Shown: positions 1 through 8,050 of the stretch, piece by piece
How positions within the stretch are numbered: position 1 is the first letter of the stretch
Layout of the letters: the number at the start of each line of letters is the position of its first letter
NCBI GenBank assembly: GCA_002305165.1
Contig: DBQI01000061.1
Location: 1 to 64,000, forward strand
Length of the DNA: 64,000 nt
From: Armatimonadetes bacterium UBA1398
GTDB taxonomy: Bacteria; Armatimonadota; Zipacnadia; UBA1398
Direction: 5' to 3'
Program-made: the position numbers and the translations under genes
Notes under the pieces: model-generated
What the model was told of the DNA's origin: nothing
What the model saw: the letters and a program-made list of their open reading frames with translations, nothing else
The model's database searches: none

Positions 1-67
1 CCTTGATACGAGGCGAACTACCCACTCCCATGCAACAACCTCTAGGCACTCTCATGAATAAGGCGGG

Positions 68-595
68 CTAGCGCCGTCGCCGAGGAGTGGGCGACCACTC
101 CAGCAGAACCCAAGCGCCGTCCTGTTTGCCGACCGTGTAGGTGTAGATCCGGCCCTCCGCTGTCTCGGCGGAGAGTTTGACCACGCCCAGCTCGTAGTCG
201 TACTGCCTCTCGGCCGTGGCGGCCGGACCCGCGGGAAGCTGCTCCTCGGGAGGGAGGGCCGGCTGCCTCGGCTTGGCCCTGGGGGTGAGCATGGTCTCGA
301 AGTTGGAGTCGACCTCAGTTCCAGGTGCAAGCCTCTCGACCGCCGCCGCATCGTGCGCGCGGACCGATTGCGCGAAGGAGTCCAACAGAGCCGCGGGCCC
401 CGCTCGGTCCCAGGGCTGGAGCACGAAGACTCCCCTGATCTGTGGTCCGTAGTAGCCGAGGAGGCACACCGCAGCCACTCCAAGGGTGAGGGTCACGACG
501 AGACCGCGCCGAGAAGACGACGCAGCGCCCTGGCGTGCGCACGTCGGGGCCTTTTCAACCCCATTGTCGCGGCGATCCGTCGGCTCGGGACCCAT
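68..595 (-). CDS. Single-pass membrane protein, possible NTF2-like extracytoplasmic domain
   Basis: A 175-residue protein that I do not recognise as a named family. Residues 1-30 are polar and positively charged. A single hydrophobic helix follows at about 31-50, so the protein is probably N-in with the rest outside the membrane. The exported part begins with a helix (LLDSFAQSVRAHDAAAVERL) and ends with a strand-rich YTYTVGKQDGAWVLLEW segment. That pattern resembles NTF2/SnoaL-fold proteins, but this is only a shape argument. The tail is basic (RRRR). It is the last gene of a minus-strand group after the prepilin and small lipoprotein, but a 12-bp hairpin separates it from them, so it may be expressed at a lower level. 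Bases 1-67 downstream hold nothing I can identify. Confidence 0.6.
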   Translation of the reverse strand: MGPEPTDRRDNGVEKAPTCARQGAASSSRRGLVVTLTLGVAAVCLLGYYGPQIRGVFVLQPWDRAGPAALLDSFAQSVRAHDAAAVERLAPGTEVDSNFETMLTPRAKPRQPALPPEEQLPAGPAATAERQYDYELGVVKLSAETAEGRIYTYTVGKQDGAWVLLEWSPTPRRRR

Positions 596-619
596 CCTCC
601 GCTACCCTCCCAAAGCCGC

Positions 620-652
620 GTCGCGGCGGCTCGATTGGTCAGCCGCCGCGAC
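620..652 (-). terminator. 12-bp perfect hairpin between lipoprotein and membrane-protein genes
   Basis: GTCGCGGCGGCT at 620-631 is perfectly complementary to 641-652 around a 9-nt loop. It lies between the lipoprotein stop (681) and the next start (595) on the same strand. No clear U-tract follows, so it may be a Rho-type or processing hairpin rather than a full intrinsic terminator. Confidence 0.5.
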
Positions 653-680
653 ACGATGCGTTAGTAGCAGCCGATACGGG

Positions 681-893
681 TTACCGCCCCGTCGAGTGCT
701 TCATCTCGCCCTGCTTGCTCATGCCCTTCGCCTTCATCATGTCACGAGCCGCCTCGGGACCTTTCTGGCGGATCTCGGCAGTCGTCATGCCGCCGCTTCC
801 GACATCAGCTTCGTCCTTGGAGCGGCAGCCCGCGATGCAGATAAGCAAACCGGCCATGACCACAGCACTTAGCGTCGCTGCAAGTGCCTTCAT
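681..893 (-). CDS. Small lipoprotein (70 aa)
   Basis: A short protein with a lipoprotein signal: a hydrophobic run (residues 2-20) ends in an IAGC lipobox, leaving a mature part of about 48 residues. The mature part is polar and Met/Lys-rich, with an EIRQKGPEAARDMMKAKGMS helix, and no domain is recognised. An AGGGGG ribosome-binding site sits about 7 nt upstream. The gene starts 19 nt after the prepilin stop (913), so the two are almost certainly co-transcribed. A role in the envelope or as a small accessory to the prepilin-like protein is inference from position only. Confidence 0.6.
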   Translation of the reverse strand: MKALAATLSAVVMAGLLICIAGCRSKDEADVGSGGMTTAEIRQKGPEAARDMMKAKGMSKQGEMKHSTGR

Positions 894-912
894 GCGCTAT
901 CCCCCTCGTCCA

Positions 913-1500
913 CTAGAGCTCGAAGAAGCCCGTCTCATCGCCGATCAGGACCGACCGCTTGACCCACTTGGCATGCCCATCGAAGAAGCCGCAGTTCAGC
1001 CCCTCGTTGTGCAGATCCGTCGGGCTCGTGCAGTCCCACTGGTGGCAATGAGCCCAGAAGTAGCCACAGTACTGCTCGCCCTCCTTGTAGAAGACCTTAG
1101 CAGCGGGCTCCTTGACCTTGGCCATGCTGATGTTCCGGGCATCGCCGTGGATGTTGTAGGTGGAGACCGTTCGGTCGCCGGGGCAAGTCACCCAGATGTC
1201 CTGCCTCCAGGACGGGCAGACCCATAGCTGCTGGCTCTTGACGTAGGGATCGATCTGCCAGACGATGCCGCCATCCTCACCCGGGACCACTGCGGCCACC
1301 TCGGCAGGCAGCATCTCATCGTGATCCTGCACATACTGCATCAGACCGGTTACGAGCTGACGGGCATTGCTCAGGCAGGCCGTCTGCCGCGCTTTCTCGC
1401 GTGCTTTGGCGAAGACAGGGAACAGAATCGCTGCCAGGATTGCGATGATAGCGATAACCACTAGGAGTTCAATGAGCGTGAAACCAGTTCGTTTCTGCAT
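913..1500 (-). CDS. Prepilin-type N-terminal cleavage/methylation protein, DUF1559-like (H-x9-DG)
   Basis: A 195-residue pseudopilin-like protein. Residues 1-6 are a short basic leader ending in Gly, followed by FTLIELLVVIAIIAILAAI. This is the class III signal, cut by prepilin peptidase between G and F, with the conserved Glu at +5. Then comes the FPVFAKAREKARQTACLSN helix typical of the large prepilin-like families of Armatimonadota and Planctomycetes. The C-terminal part carries HNEGLNCGFFDG, the H-x9-DG motif of this family. The protein should sit in the inner membrane and may assemble into a pseudopilus or be a surface protein. The start is supported by GGAGG 4-6 nt upstream. It is the first gene of a unit with the small lipoprotein, behind a leader of about 300 nt and a good promoter. 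Confidence 0.9.
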   Translation of the reverse strand: MQKRTGFTLIELLVVIAIIAILAAILFPVFAKAREKARQTACLSNARQLVTGLMQYVQDHDEMLPAEVAAVVPGEDGGIVWQIDPYVKSQQLWVCPSWRQDIWVTCPGDRTVSTYNIHGDARNISMAKVKEPAAKVFYKEGEQYCGYFWAHCHQWDCTSPTDLHNEGLNCGFFDGHAKWVKRSVLIGDETGFFEL

Positions 1501-1797
1501 GGAACCTCCGCCTTTCTCTGTAGTGACTGACTGACCAGCCCTGTGCCAGACTAAGCTGGCGATATGGGGGCCCTAAGGGCCGCCCCGATCACCCGTTGTA
1601 GCTGACCTCCCCCTCCCACAGGCGCGGTTGGTCCCAGAGTACAGTCTCCGGGTCTAGTTAGGATACGGGGCTGTACCTCGTAGATGCACGAGGTGTCCTT
1701 ACCCCTCATACGGAGCACCAAACCCACCGTATCCATGGCACAGCGGCGGTAGGGACGCCTGCCGCAGCGGCCATATCGTCAATCGTCACCATAACGA
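1501..1797 (-). promoter_or_regulatory. Long structured 5' leader of the prepilin gene, candidate riboregulator
   Basis: This is the predicted untranslated leader between the promoter at 1804-1833 and the prepilin start. On the transcript, GGATACGG (encoded by 1734-1727) can pair with two partners. One is a distal CCGTATCC (1668-1661, 8 bp). The other is a proximal CCGTAT (1713-1708, 6 bp). The distal stem would enclose a perfect 7-bp hairpin, ACCTCGT/ACGAGGT (1694-1675), with a 6-nt loop. Closer to the start there are two further short hairpins, GGCCC/GGGCC and GCCAG/CTGGC. Such mutually exclusive stems are typical of regulatory leaders. I compared it with the c-di-GMP-I core and several other riboswitch cores and found no match. 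The minus-strand frame at 1551-1736 lacks any coding support. Bases 1834-1919 hold nothing recognised. Confidence 0.4.
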
Positions 1798-1803
1798 CGC
1801 GGT

Positions 1804-1833
1804 ATTGTACGCGCATATCACGAGAAATGGCAA
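1804..1833 (-). promoter_or_regulatory. Predicted sigma70-type promoter for the prepilin unit
   Basis: On the minus strand the -35 box TTGCCA (1833-1828) and -10 box TACAAT (1809-1804) each match consensus at 5 of 6 positions, with an 18-nt spacer. The region is locally AT-richer than its surroundings. Transcription would start near 1797, giving a leader of about 297 nt. Confidence 0.5.
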
Positions 1834-1919
1834 TAGAATGAAGGCATTCACTGCGACCTAGCCTACCAGGATGTAAGCGTTGTCACAGCTACGCATGGGG
1901 ACCGACCTAAGGGATCACG

Positions 1920-3566
1920 CTACTCGCCCACGTCGGCAAGATGTGGCTCCCTGAACCAGCAGCGGTCGGCCTCGCTCAGCTGCCCAGTCGCGTGAGGCAT
2001 GAAGACGAGCACATTAGCACTGGCTGGAACTTGCACGAGGCCGCCGATCTCGATCCAGCCATCCGGATCAGGGCCGCTCGAGCCGACGAAGCAGCGGTTC
2101 TGGGCCGTGGCGGTCCAAACGCCCTCTGCCGTCTTCCAGCCGATGTTCAAGGAAGCGAGGCCGTGTCCCTCCCGGCGCGTCAGCACTCGCACCGCATAGA
2201 CCCGGAGGCTCTGCACCGGCACCTCGACGCCCACCACACCGTTCGTCACGCCCCGGAGCTCAACGGTCCCCTCGGCTGTGGATATGACGCCATGCGAGGT
2301 CTCAACCTGCCACGGGAACCACCCGTCGGGACTCTCGCCGCCTCCCTCCGCGGAGGCGAAATCGGGGTTTGGTAGGAGGTTCGCCGGTGGTGGCATCGAC
2401 GACCAGAACCGGGCTGTGAACCCCGCTGGATCCTTGGCGCGCCGTATCGCCTCCACCGCGCCGTCCAGCGCTTCAGGCCACAGGGGGGACTCGGTATCGC
2501 CCGAGTTCGCCCACCATCGAGCTTTCTCGCCATAGAGCCATACGAGGCCGTCGGCGGCACCGATGGCCGAGGCCAGGTTGGCGGCAAGCCGTGCAGCGGC
2601 AGTGGCGCCCGTTCGATCGATGTACCAGAAGCTGCTCGGCGGATTGATGTAGGCGTCCAGGTACAGGCTCTGGCCGATCAGCACGTGCTGAAGGACCTTG
2701 CTGCGGTGCTCGGGCGCGAGGAACTCATGGAACCGCAGGCGGAGCCGGGTGTAGGCGCTGTCATACTCGGCCTGACTGTTCGCCAGGTAGCCTATGGCTT
2801 CGGTACCCTCGATGAGCGTCAGCCCAGGCGGGGCAACATCCAGCCACCCATCCACGAAAGAGGGCAGCAGACCATAGCCGTCGGTCTCTAGGGCAAGCGA
2901 GAGGCTGCCGCTGTCCAGGTGCCCCAGCAGATCGGAGAAGAGGCGGTAACTGAAGAGGGTGATCTCCGGGCACTCCTCGGAGACAGCCTCCATGACCTCC
3001 CTACCCCGCTGTCGGGCCTTGGCACGGTATTCATCGAAGGTGTGCGCGTCGCGCCCGGGCTGGGCCGAGTAGAGGTACTGGGAGTGGGGGGGCGTGTACG
3101 GCTCGGCGTCGAAGAGGAGCCCCCGCAAGTTGCCTTGGTGGGCCAACCTCGCTAGGAGCCGCCAGTGGTCGACGATACTGGCCCAGCCGGCATCGTCGAA
3201 CCAGTCCACATCGCCTGGGTTGGAGAAGACCATGAGGTAGTTCTCGGTACACGTAGTCGGCTCGACGGACTGCAGGTCGGCGACGGCCTCGGCGAACTCG
3301 GACCACTCCCAGGGCTCGGGTGAGAACACGTTGATGGCGCTCGCGCGCTCACCACTCGGTAGCAGGCGCTCGGCACGGACGGTCGTTCCGTCGAACACCC
3401 CCCACTCCTCGAAGGCCCTGATGCCTTCACTGAACTGCCTGGTGTTCGGTGAGTCCCACCCCGTGACGATGACCGGAACCCGATCAGCGCCGACCGGCTG
3501 CTCGGCGCCCTGCGCCAGGGCGATGGGCGTCAGAATCCATGCCGCTGTTACTGCCCAATGGATCAT
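1920..3566 (-). CDS. Secreted glycosidase-like protein with C-terminal carbohydrate-binding-like module
   Basis: A 548-residue protein with a signal peptide (residues 1-20, hydrophobic and ending ALAQG). Residues about 30-380 read as a TIM-barrel-like region with alternating strands and helices. They include GLLFDAEPY near 149-157, where the Glu after a strand resembles a glycosidase catalytic acid, but I cannot assign a GH family. After a proline-rich linker, residues about 393-548 begin NLLPNPDF and look like a beta-sandwich carbohydrate-binding module. The protein would act outside the cytoplasm on polysaccharide. It starts 41 nt after the stop of the HzsA-related gene (3608) with AAGGA upstream, so the two form one operon. 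No function is established, and the glycosidase reading is inference. Confidence 0.6.
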   Translation of the reverse strand: MIHWAVTAAWILTPIALAQGAEQPVGADRVPVIVTGWDSPNTRQFSEGIRAFEEWGVFDGTTVRAERLLPSGERASAINVFSPEPWEWSEFAEAVADLQSVEPTTCTENYLMVFSNPGDVDWFDDAGWASIVDHWRLLARLAHQGNLRGLLFDAEPYTPPHSQYLYSAQPGRDAHTFDEYRAKARQRGREVMEAVSEECPEITLFSYRLFSDLLGHLDSGSLSLALETDGYGLLPSFVDGWLDVAPPGLTLIEGTEAIGYLANSQAEYDSAYTRLRLRFHEFLAPEHRSKVLQHVLIGQSLYLDAYINPPSSFWYIDRTGATAAARLAANLASAIGAADGLVWLYGEKARWWANSGDTESPLWPEALDGAVEAIRRAKDPAGFTARFWSSMPPPANLLPNPDFASAEGGGESPDGWFPWQVETSHGVISTAEGTVELRGVTNGVVGVEVPVQSLRVYAVRVLTRREGHGLASLNIGWKTAEGVWTATAQNRCFVGSSGPDPDGWIEIGGLVQVPASANVLVFMPHATGQLSEADRCWFREPHLADVGE

Positions 3567-3607
3567 CGCTCCGTCCTTCCGAGCCGCACCTCGTCACGAA
3601 GGCACGG

Positions 3608-6600
3608 CTAATCGCCTCGTGCGGTAACCCGGGAACGAGGAGCCTCCAGGCCCTGGGGGTTGCCAGGGTCCACGTCCAGGCTCGGCCACACCAACTCTCC
3701 GGCCATCTGCGCTTCCTCGTCCTCGTACGCGCCGAGCCGCTGGGAGTTGCAGTCGAGCCAGAGAATCACCTTATGCCTGTCCTCGGGCGACACGGCGTCC
3801 ACATGGTTCTCGTCAAAGAGCGCCTGCCCCATACGGCTGTACCGCGCCCCGAACCGTCCGGGGATGCTACGACTGCCCCCGTGCACAGGCTGAATGGTGC
3901 TTCCGCTCATGCCTCCCGCGAAGTAGAAGGCGTAGGGCTCCAGAGCTTCGTAGCTCATGTCCGCCGGTCCGCCTCGCTCCTGGTGGCAGGGTACGCACGA
4001 GTTCTCGAAGACGGGCTGGACGAGACGGTAGTACGTCACTGGCTCCACGGGCCCGACCTCGGGGATGAGCCGCGACGGTGCGCGTCGGAAGGCGATAGGA
4101 TCGAGGGCGGCGGTCGGGGCGCTCTCGCGAGGCTCGTGGCAACCCTGGCAGGAGAGCTGTTCCCCCGGGTGCACAAAGGCGACGGATCGCATGCTCTGCA
4201 CGGCGCGGTAATCGGAATCCAGGGCCTGGAAGATCAGCTCCCGCTCCACCGGCGCCTCGAAGAACACGCTTCCGTCCGCCTCGACGGGCACGATGCCGAG
4301 GGGGATGCGCGGCGTGTTCTCGTTCTGGTAGCCGATCATCGGCAGGCCCATCCAGGGGTTCGTCTTCAGGATGTTCTGGACCACGCGGAGATAGCGTATC
4401 TCGGTGCCCTCGGGGAAGGGCTGATCGGAGTCATAGACGTTCATTATGCGGATGGTGGCTGTGGGATGGTCATCGCGGGCATCCTCGCCCTGGTTCGTGG
4501 CGATAGGCATGGCCGGCGGCGTGGGCCGAGGTCGGAGCGGAATGGGATCGATCAGGCGCATCTCCCAGTCCGTCTCGCCGCCGAAGACCTCGGAATTGGC
4601 CACGAGTAGCTCCTGGTTGCCGTAGCGGTCCAGCAGGTAGAGGTTCTCCCACCAGTTGCAGAGGGTGAAGTCCTCGCTGAGAGGCCACGGAGTGCCGTAG
4701 GGGTACTGGCTGCGGCCCGGCAGCTCGGTCTCCGGGAAGAGCGCGTAGGGCGTGAACCGCCGCAGTTGGCTCATGCCACCATCGTCGGGCACTCGAAGGT
4801 CGAGGATGCAGAGCGATCCGAAGGACTCACCGTGGTGGGGGGCGGCGGTGAGGATGTACTTGTGCGAACCCGGTATGGCACGGATGTTCATCTCGGTATA
4901 GGGCCGAGTCCAGCGGGTATCCGGGAGCACGTTGTCCGGGTAGGTGTGCCAGGGATAGGGGTAGTTCCCATGGGGGGCGCGGGGATCGCGCCCATCGGGG
5001 AAGCTGATCCAGAAGTTGGAGCCCAGGCAGTTCTCGCGGTCCGTGTAGTCCCAGCGCGTGTAGACGAGCATCCCGTCGTTGTCCACGCTGGGGTGCCATT
5101 CGCTCGTCTCGTAGTAGCTCAGGGGGTAGATGTCGCTGCCATCCGGCTTCATCGAGTGGAGCACGTGGGAGGGGACGTGAAGCAGAGCGAAGCAGCGGAT
5201 GTAGCCCCCACGGCGCTCGGAGATGAAGGCCACGCGGCCGTTGGGGAGCCAGCAGGGGTCGAAGTCGTTGTAGGGGGAGTCTGTGAGCTGCCTCAAGCCG
5301 GTGCCGTCGGCGCGCACACGGAAGAGGTTGAAGGTAGTCTCGGGTGACCACACCCACTCGTGCTCGCTGTTCTGCGTATAAGCGAAGAGTATCTCGCTGC
5401 CGTCGTATGAGAGGTCGGGCGATAGGAAGGCCCCAGGGGTGAGGGGTTGGCCCGCGAGGCGTCCGTTCTCCACACGAGCGCGCTCGAGTAGATTCCGGAC
5501 CGTCGGCGGCCCATCGGCGAAGAGATCCCCGGCCGCGAAGAGCCCACCGCCAGGGATGCTGTTGAAGCCGTAGTATTGGGTCGCGAAATGCTGACCGTAC
5601 ACGTCCTTGGTGACGGTGGCGCCCGTCATCCGCGATCCGTGGTAGACCCCGCGAGCCACGAAGAGCAGCTCGCCGAAGTCGAGCAGCGGGTTTCGGAAGG
5701 CGATCTGGCGGCGTAGAGCGCACGCGGCATAGTAGAGGCTACGGCGCGCCTCGGCGTCGTCGATGGGAATGGCACGGGCGGTCGCTGCTAGAACCGACCA
5801 GTCGGCGGAGAGACTGGGGTCCGCCTCGCTCAGGGCCGGGTTGGCGAGGAGGGCCTCGGTGCGCCTGAGGACTACCCCCAGAGCGTCCCCATCCTCCTGT
5901 GAGCAGAGGGCGTGAGCGTCGAAGACCTGATCGGCCACATGGCCAGGCAGGGGCGTTTGCCCGGCCACCTGAGAGCCCAGGTGAACGCGCTGCTCCTCCC
6001 AGTCGGCCAGGACCGCCTCTCGTATCCGGCTGGCGCTCTCAAGGGTATCCAGTTGGAGCCGCTCGGCTGCGGCCGCCAGGAGCCGACGGATCTCGGGGAT
6101 GTCTGTTGTCGGGGGCTTGGGAGCGTGGGAGTCGCCGGTCGGTTCCCCTTGGGAGACGTCGAGTCGGGCCGACTCGGCAGCGCTCAGAGTCGTGATATCG
6201 AGCCGGTCCCAGCCGATGATCGCGGGAACGCGCTGAGCGGGGCCTGCGGGCCCACCCAGATTGGGGATCGCGTCGCCCTCGGATCCAAGCTGCCACAGGC
6301 CCAGGGTGCGGTCATCGGCCGTCATGGGGCCCACTGGGACTGCCGACACGTCCCGCGCCGCGGCGGAGATACGCACCTCAGCGATCTCACCGTCGCAGGA
6401 GAACTCCCGCGCGACCAGAGAGCCGATGAAGAGGGGACCCGGCTCGATGTACGGCTCGACCACCCGAGTCACCGTCTCCCGCGCCACCTCGGCGCCGTCC
6501 ACGAACAAGGCCACGCAGTTCGCCTCGGAGACCATGCAGACGTAGTGCCAGACGCCGTCGGTGAGAGCGTACGAGCTGCCCACGTGGTCGGGAGTGCAGC

Positions 6601-6910
6601 CCGGCAGGTAGGCGGTGAGCCGACCACTCTCCGGGAGGGTGAAGATCTCCCAGTGCGCGTTGGAGCTCTTCACCTCGTGGGCGATGACGATGTTGTAGGC
6701 TGTTGAAGAGCGCAGGCGCACCCACATCTCCACGGTGAGGGGCGTGGCCTCGAAGCGCGGATGGTGGTCCACGCAAGCGGCGGAATGAAGCGCGTCCATA
6801 GCTGCGACGCACTCAGCGTAGGGGCCGCTCCACTGGCCCCGGCTGTCTCCCACCAAGCCACCGAGGGCACACAGCACCAGGGTCAGCGCAAATGCTAGGC
6901 GTCGCGCCAT
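3608..6910 (-). CDS. LamG-domain, HzsA-related di-haem cytochrome c protein
   Basis: A large exported protein of 1100 residues. I chose the ATG at 6910 because it begins a clean signal peptide (MARRLAFALTLVLCALGGLVG) and has AGAGAGG upstream; the frame stays open upstream to 7165 but that part is not protein-like. Residues about 30-190 form a LamG/concanavalin-like domain (VEMWVRLRSS, GVWHYVCMVS, LFVDGAEVA). Residues about 400-750 contain TolB/propeller-like repeats (SPDLSYDGSEILFAY, DFDPCWLPNGRVAFISERRG). The C-terminal third carries two c-type haem sites, CQGCH at 921-925 and CVPCH at 972-976. This order matches proteins annotated as related to the hydrazine synthase alpha subunit, which are widespread outside anammox bacteria. 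Hydrazine synthesis itself is not implied. A redox or substrate-binding role in the periplasm, linked to the glycosidase-like gene downstream, is inference. Confidence 0.75.
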   Translation of the reverse strand: MARRLAFALTLVLCALGGLVGDSRGQWSGPYAECVAAMDALHSAACVDHHPRFEATPLTVEMWVRLRSSTAYNIVIAHEVKSSNAHWEIFTLPESGRLTAYLPGCTPDHVGSSYALTDGVWHYVCMVSEANCVALFVDGAEVARETVTRVVEPYIEPGPLFIGSLVAREFSCDGEIAEVRISAAARDVSAVPVGPMTADDRTLGLWQLGSEGDAIPNLGGPAGPAQRVPAIIGWDRLDITTLSAAESARLDVSQGEPTGDSHAPKPPTTDIPEIRRLLAAAAERLQLDTLESASRIREAVLADWEEQRVHLGSQVAGQTPLPGHVADQVFDAHALCSQEDGDALGVVLRRTEALLANPALSEADPSLSADWSVLAATARAIPIDDAEARRSLYYAACALRRQIAFRNPLLDFGELLFVARGVYHGSRMTGATVTKDVYGQHFATQYYGFNSIPGGGLFAAGDLFADGPPTVRNLLERARVENGRLAGQPLTPGAFLSPDLSYDGSEILFAYTQNSEHEWVWSPETTFNLFRVRADGTGLRQLTDSPYNDFDPCWLPNGRVAFISERRGGYIRCFALLHVPSHVLHSMKPDGSDIYPLSYYETSEWHPSVDNDGMLVYTRWDYTDRENCLGSNFWISFPDGRDPRAPHGNYPYPWHTYPDNVLPDTRWTRPYTEMNIRAIPGSHKYILTAAPHHGESFGSLCILDLRVPDDGGMSQLRRFTPYALFPETELPGRSQYPYGTPWPLSEDFTLCNWWENLYLLDRYGNQELLVANSEVFGGETDWEMRLIDPIPLRPRPTPPAMPIATNQGEDARDDHPTATIRIMNVYDSDQPFPEGTEIRYLRVVQNILKTNPWMGLPMIGYQNENTPRIPLGIVPVEADGSVFFEAPVERELIFQALDSDYRAVQSMRSVAFVHPGEQLSCQGCHEPRESAPTAALDPIAFRRAPSRLIPEVGPVEPVTYYRLVQPVFENSCVPCHQERGGPADMSYEALEPYAFYFAGGMSGSTIQPVHGGSRSIPGRFGARYSRMGQALFDENHVDAVSPEDRHKVILWLDCNSQRLGAYEDEEAQMAGELVWPSLDVDPGNPQGLEAPRSRVTARGD

Positions 6911-7094
6911 ATGCGCTTCACCTACCTCTCTGGAGGTGCGTTTGTGCATCGAGCGGCGGAATCCTTGTGGTACATTGGGCCGCTGGCCACATCGGCTTGG
7001 CCGGCGTTGGCGCTCGGAGGCAAAGGAGTCCAGGCGGCTGCCACCGTAACCATTGTGTGACCTCGGTAGCGCACCGAAGCTGGAGGGCATGAGT

Positions 7095-7460
7095 ATGCCG
7101 GATAATCGCGTGGACGAACTGATGGACGAGGGCCGCGGGCAGGATGAGACGATTCTCGACGTCATCGCGCGGTGGATGAATGCCCTCTGGGTCTGGAGCG
7201 GTCACACCGCTCGCCGGATCGGGCGCTGGATCAAGAAGCGGGCCCGGATCGCCTGGGTCGAGCGGGAGATCCTGATGACCAAGCGCAGCCGGGCCCAGGC
7301 GCTCCAGGCCCTCGGCGAGAGCGTGTATGGGACTTTCCGCGACGAGGTGATGGGACGGCCTGAACTGATGCTCCAGGTTGACCAGATCCAGCAACTGGAG
7401 CTAGACCTGGCCCGGCAGCGCCGCCTGCTTGATCGTATCGAGCGCGAGGAGTTGGGCTAG
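7095..7460 (+). CDS. Small alpha-helical protein, function unknown (121 aa)
   Basis: A hydrophilic, almost entirely helical protein. Residues about 18-50 hold an amphipathic helix rich in Trp and Arg (ARWMNALWVWSG, RRIGRWIKKRARIAW) that could sit on a membrane. Residues about 85-120 form a coiled-coil-like segment (LQVDQIQQLELDLARQRRLL). The start at 7095 is chosen because GGAGGG lies 7 nt upstream; an in-frame ATG at 7089 would leave only 1 nt of spacing. It is divergent from the HzsA-related gene and converges on the GNAT gene. The two stops share the palindrome CTAG (7457-7460). I do not recognise the family. Confidence 0.65.
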   Translation: MPDNRVDELMDEGRGQDETILDVIARWMNALWVWSGHTARRIGRWIKKRARIAWVEREILMTKRSRAQALQALGESVYGTFRDEVMGRPELMLQVDQIQQLELDLARQRRLLDRIEREELG

Positions 7461-7936
7461 AGCCGGCCCACCATACGGAACGCGTCATGGCGGTTCCGGT
7501 AGTACCGCCTCACAACGTGAGCGACGCGCATGCCGTTGCGCTTGTAGAGGGCGATGGCCCCCACGTTGTCGACGCTCACATGGAGTCGCACCTCGCGCAT
7601 GCCGCGTCCGCGGAGGTGCCCGAAGCTGGCACTGAGTAGCGTCTGGCCCAGTCCCTGGCGTTGGTGGGACGGCAGCACGCCGATGAGGGCGATCTCCCCC
7701 ACCCTCCTCACGAGCGACAGCGGGAACGGTGTAGCCGTCGCCACAGCGAACCCCACGATCCCGCCCTCCGTGCGCGCGACGATGAACCCCGTGCCGGCCC
7801 TGTTGAGGTAATCGGCGAGGGTCTCCACGGTGTAGGGCACATCGAAGCACTCGCGAGTGATCGCGTAGATCGCCCGCAGCTCCTCGCGCGAGACGGGCGT
7901 AAGTCGGAAGTTCGTCTGGCGCGCCGCGTGGGCCAC
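7457..7936 (-). CDS. GNAT-family N-acetyltransferase
   Basis: An acetyltransferase of the GCN5-related family, about 159 residues from a GTG at 7936. The acetyl-CoA site is clear: strand EIALIGVLPSH followed by QRQGLGQTLL (the Q/R-x-x-G-x-G motif), then LHVSVDNVGAIALYKRNGM, the usual C-terminal half with the Asn and Tyr of the family. The RimI-like end (GMRVAHVVRRYY) suggests a protein or amino-acid substrate, but the acceptor cannot be read from sequence. The start is uncertain: the open frame extends upstream to 8281, but that part is not protein-like and overlaps the mgtE leader. The ribosome-binding site for the GTG is weak. The stop codon overlaps that of the converging gene by four bases. 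Confidence 0.8.
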   Translation of the reverse strand: MAHAARQTNFRLTPVSREELRAIYAITRECFDVPYTVETLADYLNRAGTGFIVARTEGGIVGFAVATATPFPLSLVRRVGEIALIGVLPSHQRQGLGQTLLSASFGHLRGRGMREVRLHVSVDNVGAIALYKRNGMRVAHVVRRYYRNRHDAFRMVGRL

Positions 7937-8015
7937 GGTTCGTCGGTTCCCGCCGTTCGGTGTAGTACCGGTTGGTTCGGTGACCCGCCGCCGGGTCCTA
8001 CCAGATAAAGGCCAG

Positions 8016-8044
8016 TTGACGGCGGGGTGCGTGATTGGTACATT
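8016..8044 (+). promoter_or_regulatory. Predicted sigma70-type promoter for mgtE
   Basis: TTGACG (8016-8021, 5 of 6) and TACATT (8039-8044, 4 of 6) are separated by exactly 17 nt. Transcription would begin near 8051, more than 200 nt before mgtE. Between the GNAT start (7936) and this site I see nothing else recognisable. Confidence 0.45.
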
Positions 8045-8050
8045 CGCCGC

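Noticed and set aside
1551..1736. 61-codon minus-strand frame before the prepilin gene
   Set aside because: It lies inside the predicted structured leader, has no ribosome-binding site and its composition is not protein-like.
1501..1797. c-di-GMP-I (GEMM) riboswitch before the prepilin gene
   Set aside because: The conserved core blocks of that aptamer are missing. Only a general riboregulator layout can be supported.
3539..4609. Long plus-strand frame opposite the HzsA-related gene
   Set aside because: It is an antisense shadow of a real gene caused by high third-position GC. The same holds for 8546-9709, 34908-36404, 43400-44914, 51300-52490 and 55801-57045.
3608..6910. True hydrazine synthase (anammox)
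   Set aside because: Only one HzsA-like protein is present. HzsB, HzsC and hydrazine dehydrogenase are missing, and a LamG domain is fused, so only relatedness can be claimed.
6911..7165. N-terminal extension of the HzsA-related protein
   Set aside because: The extra 85 residues are basic and Ser/Arg-rich, lack a start signal and would precede a clean signal peptide.
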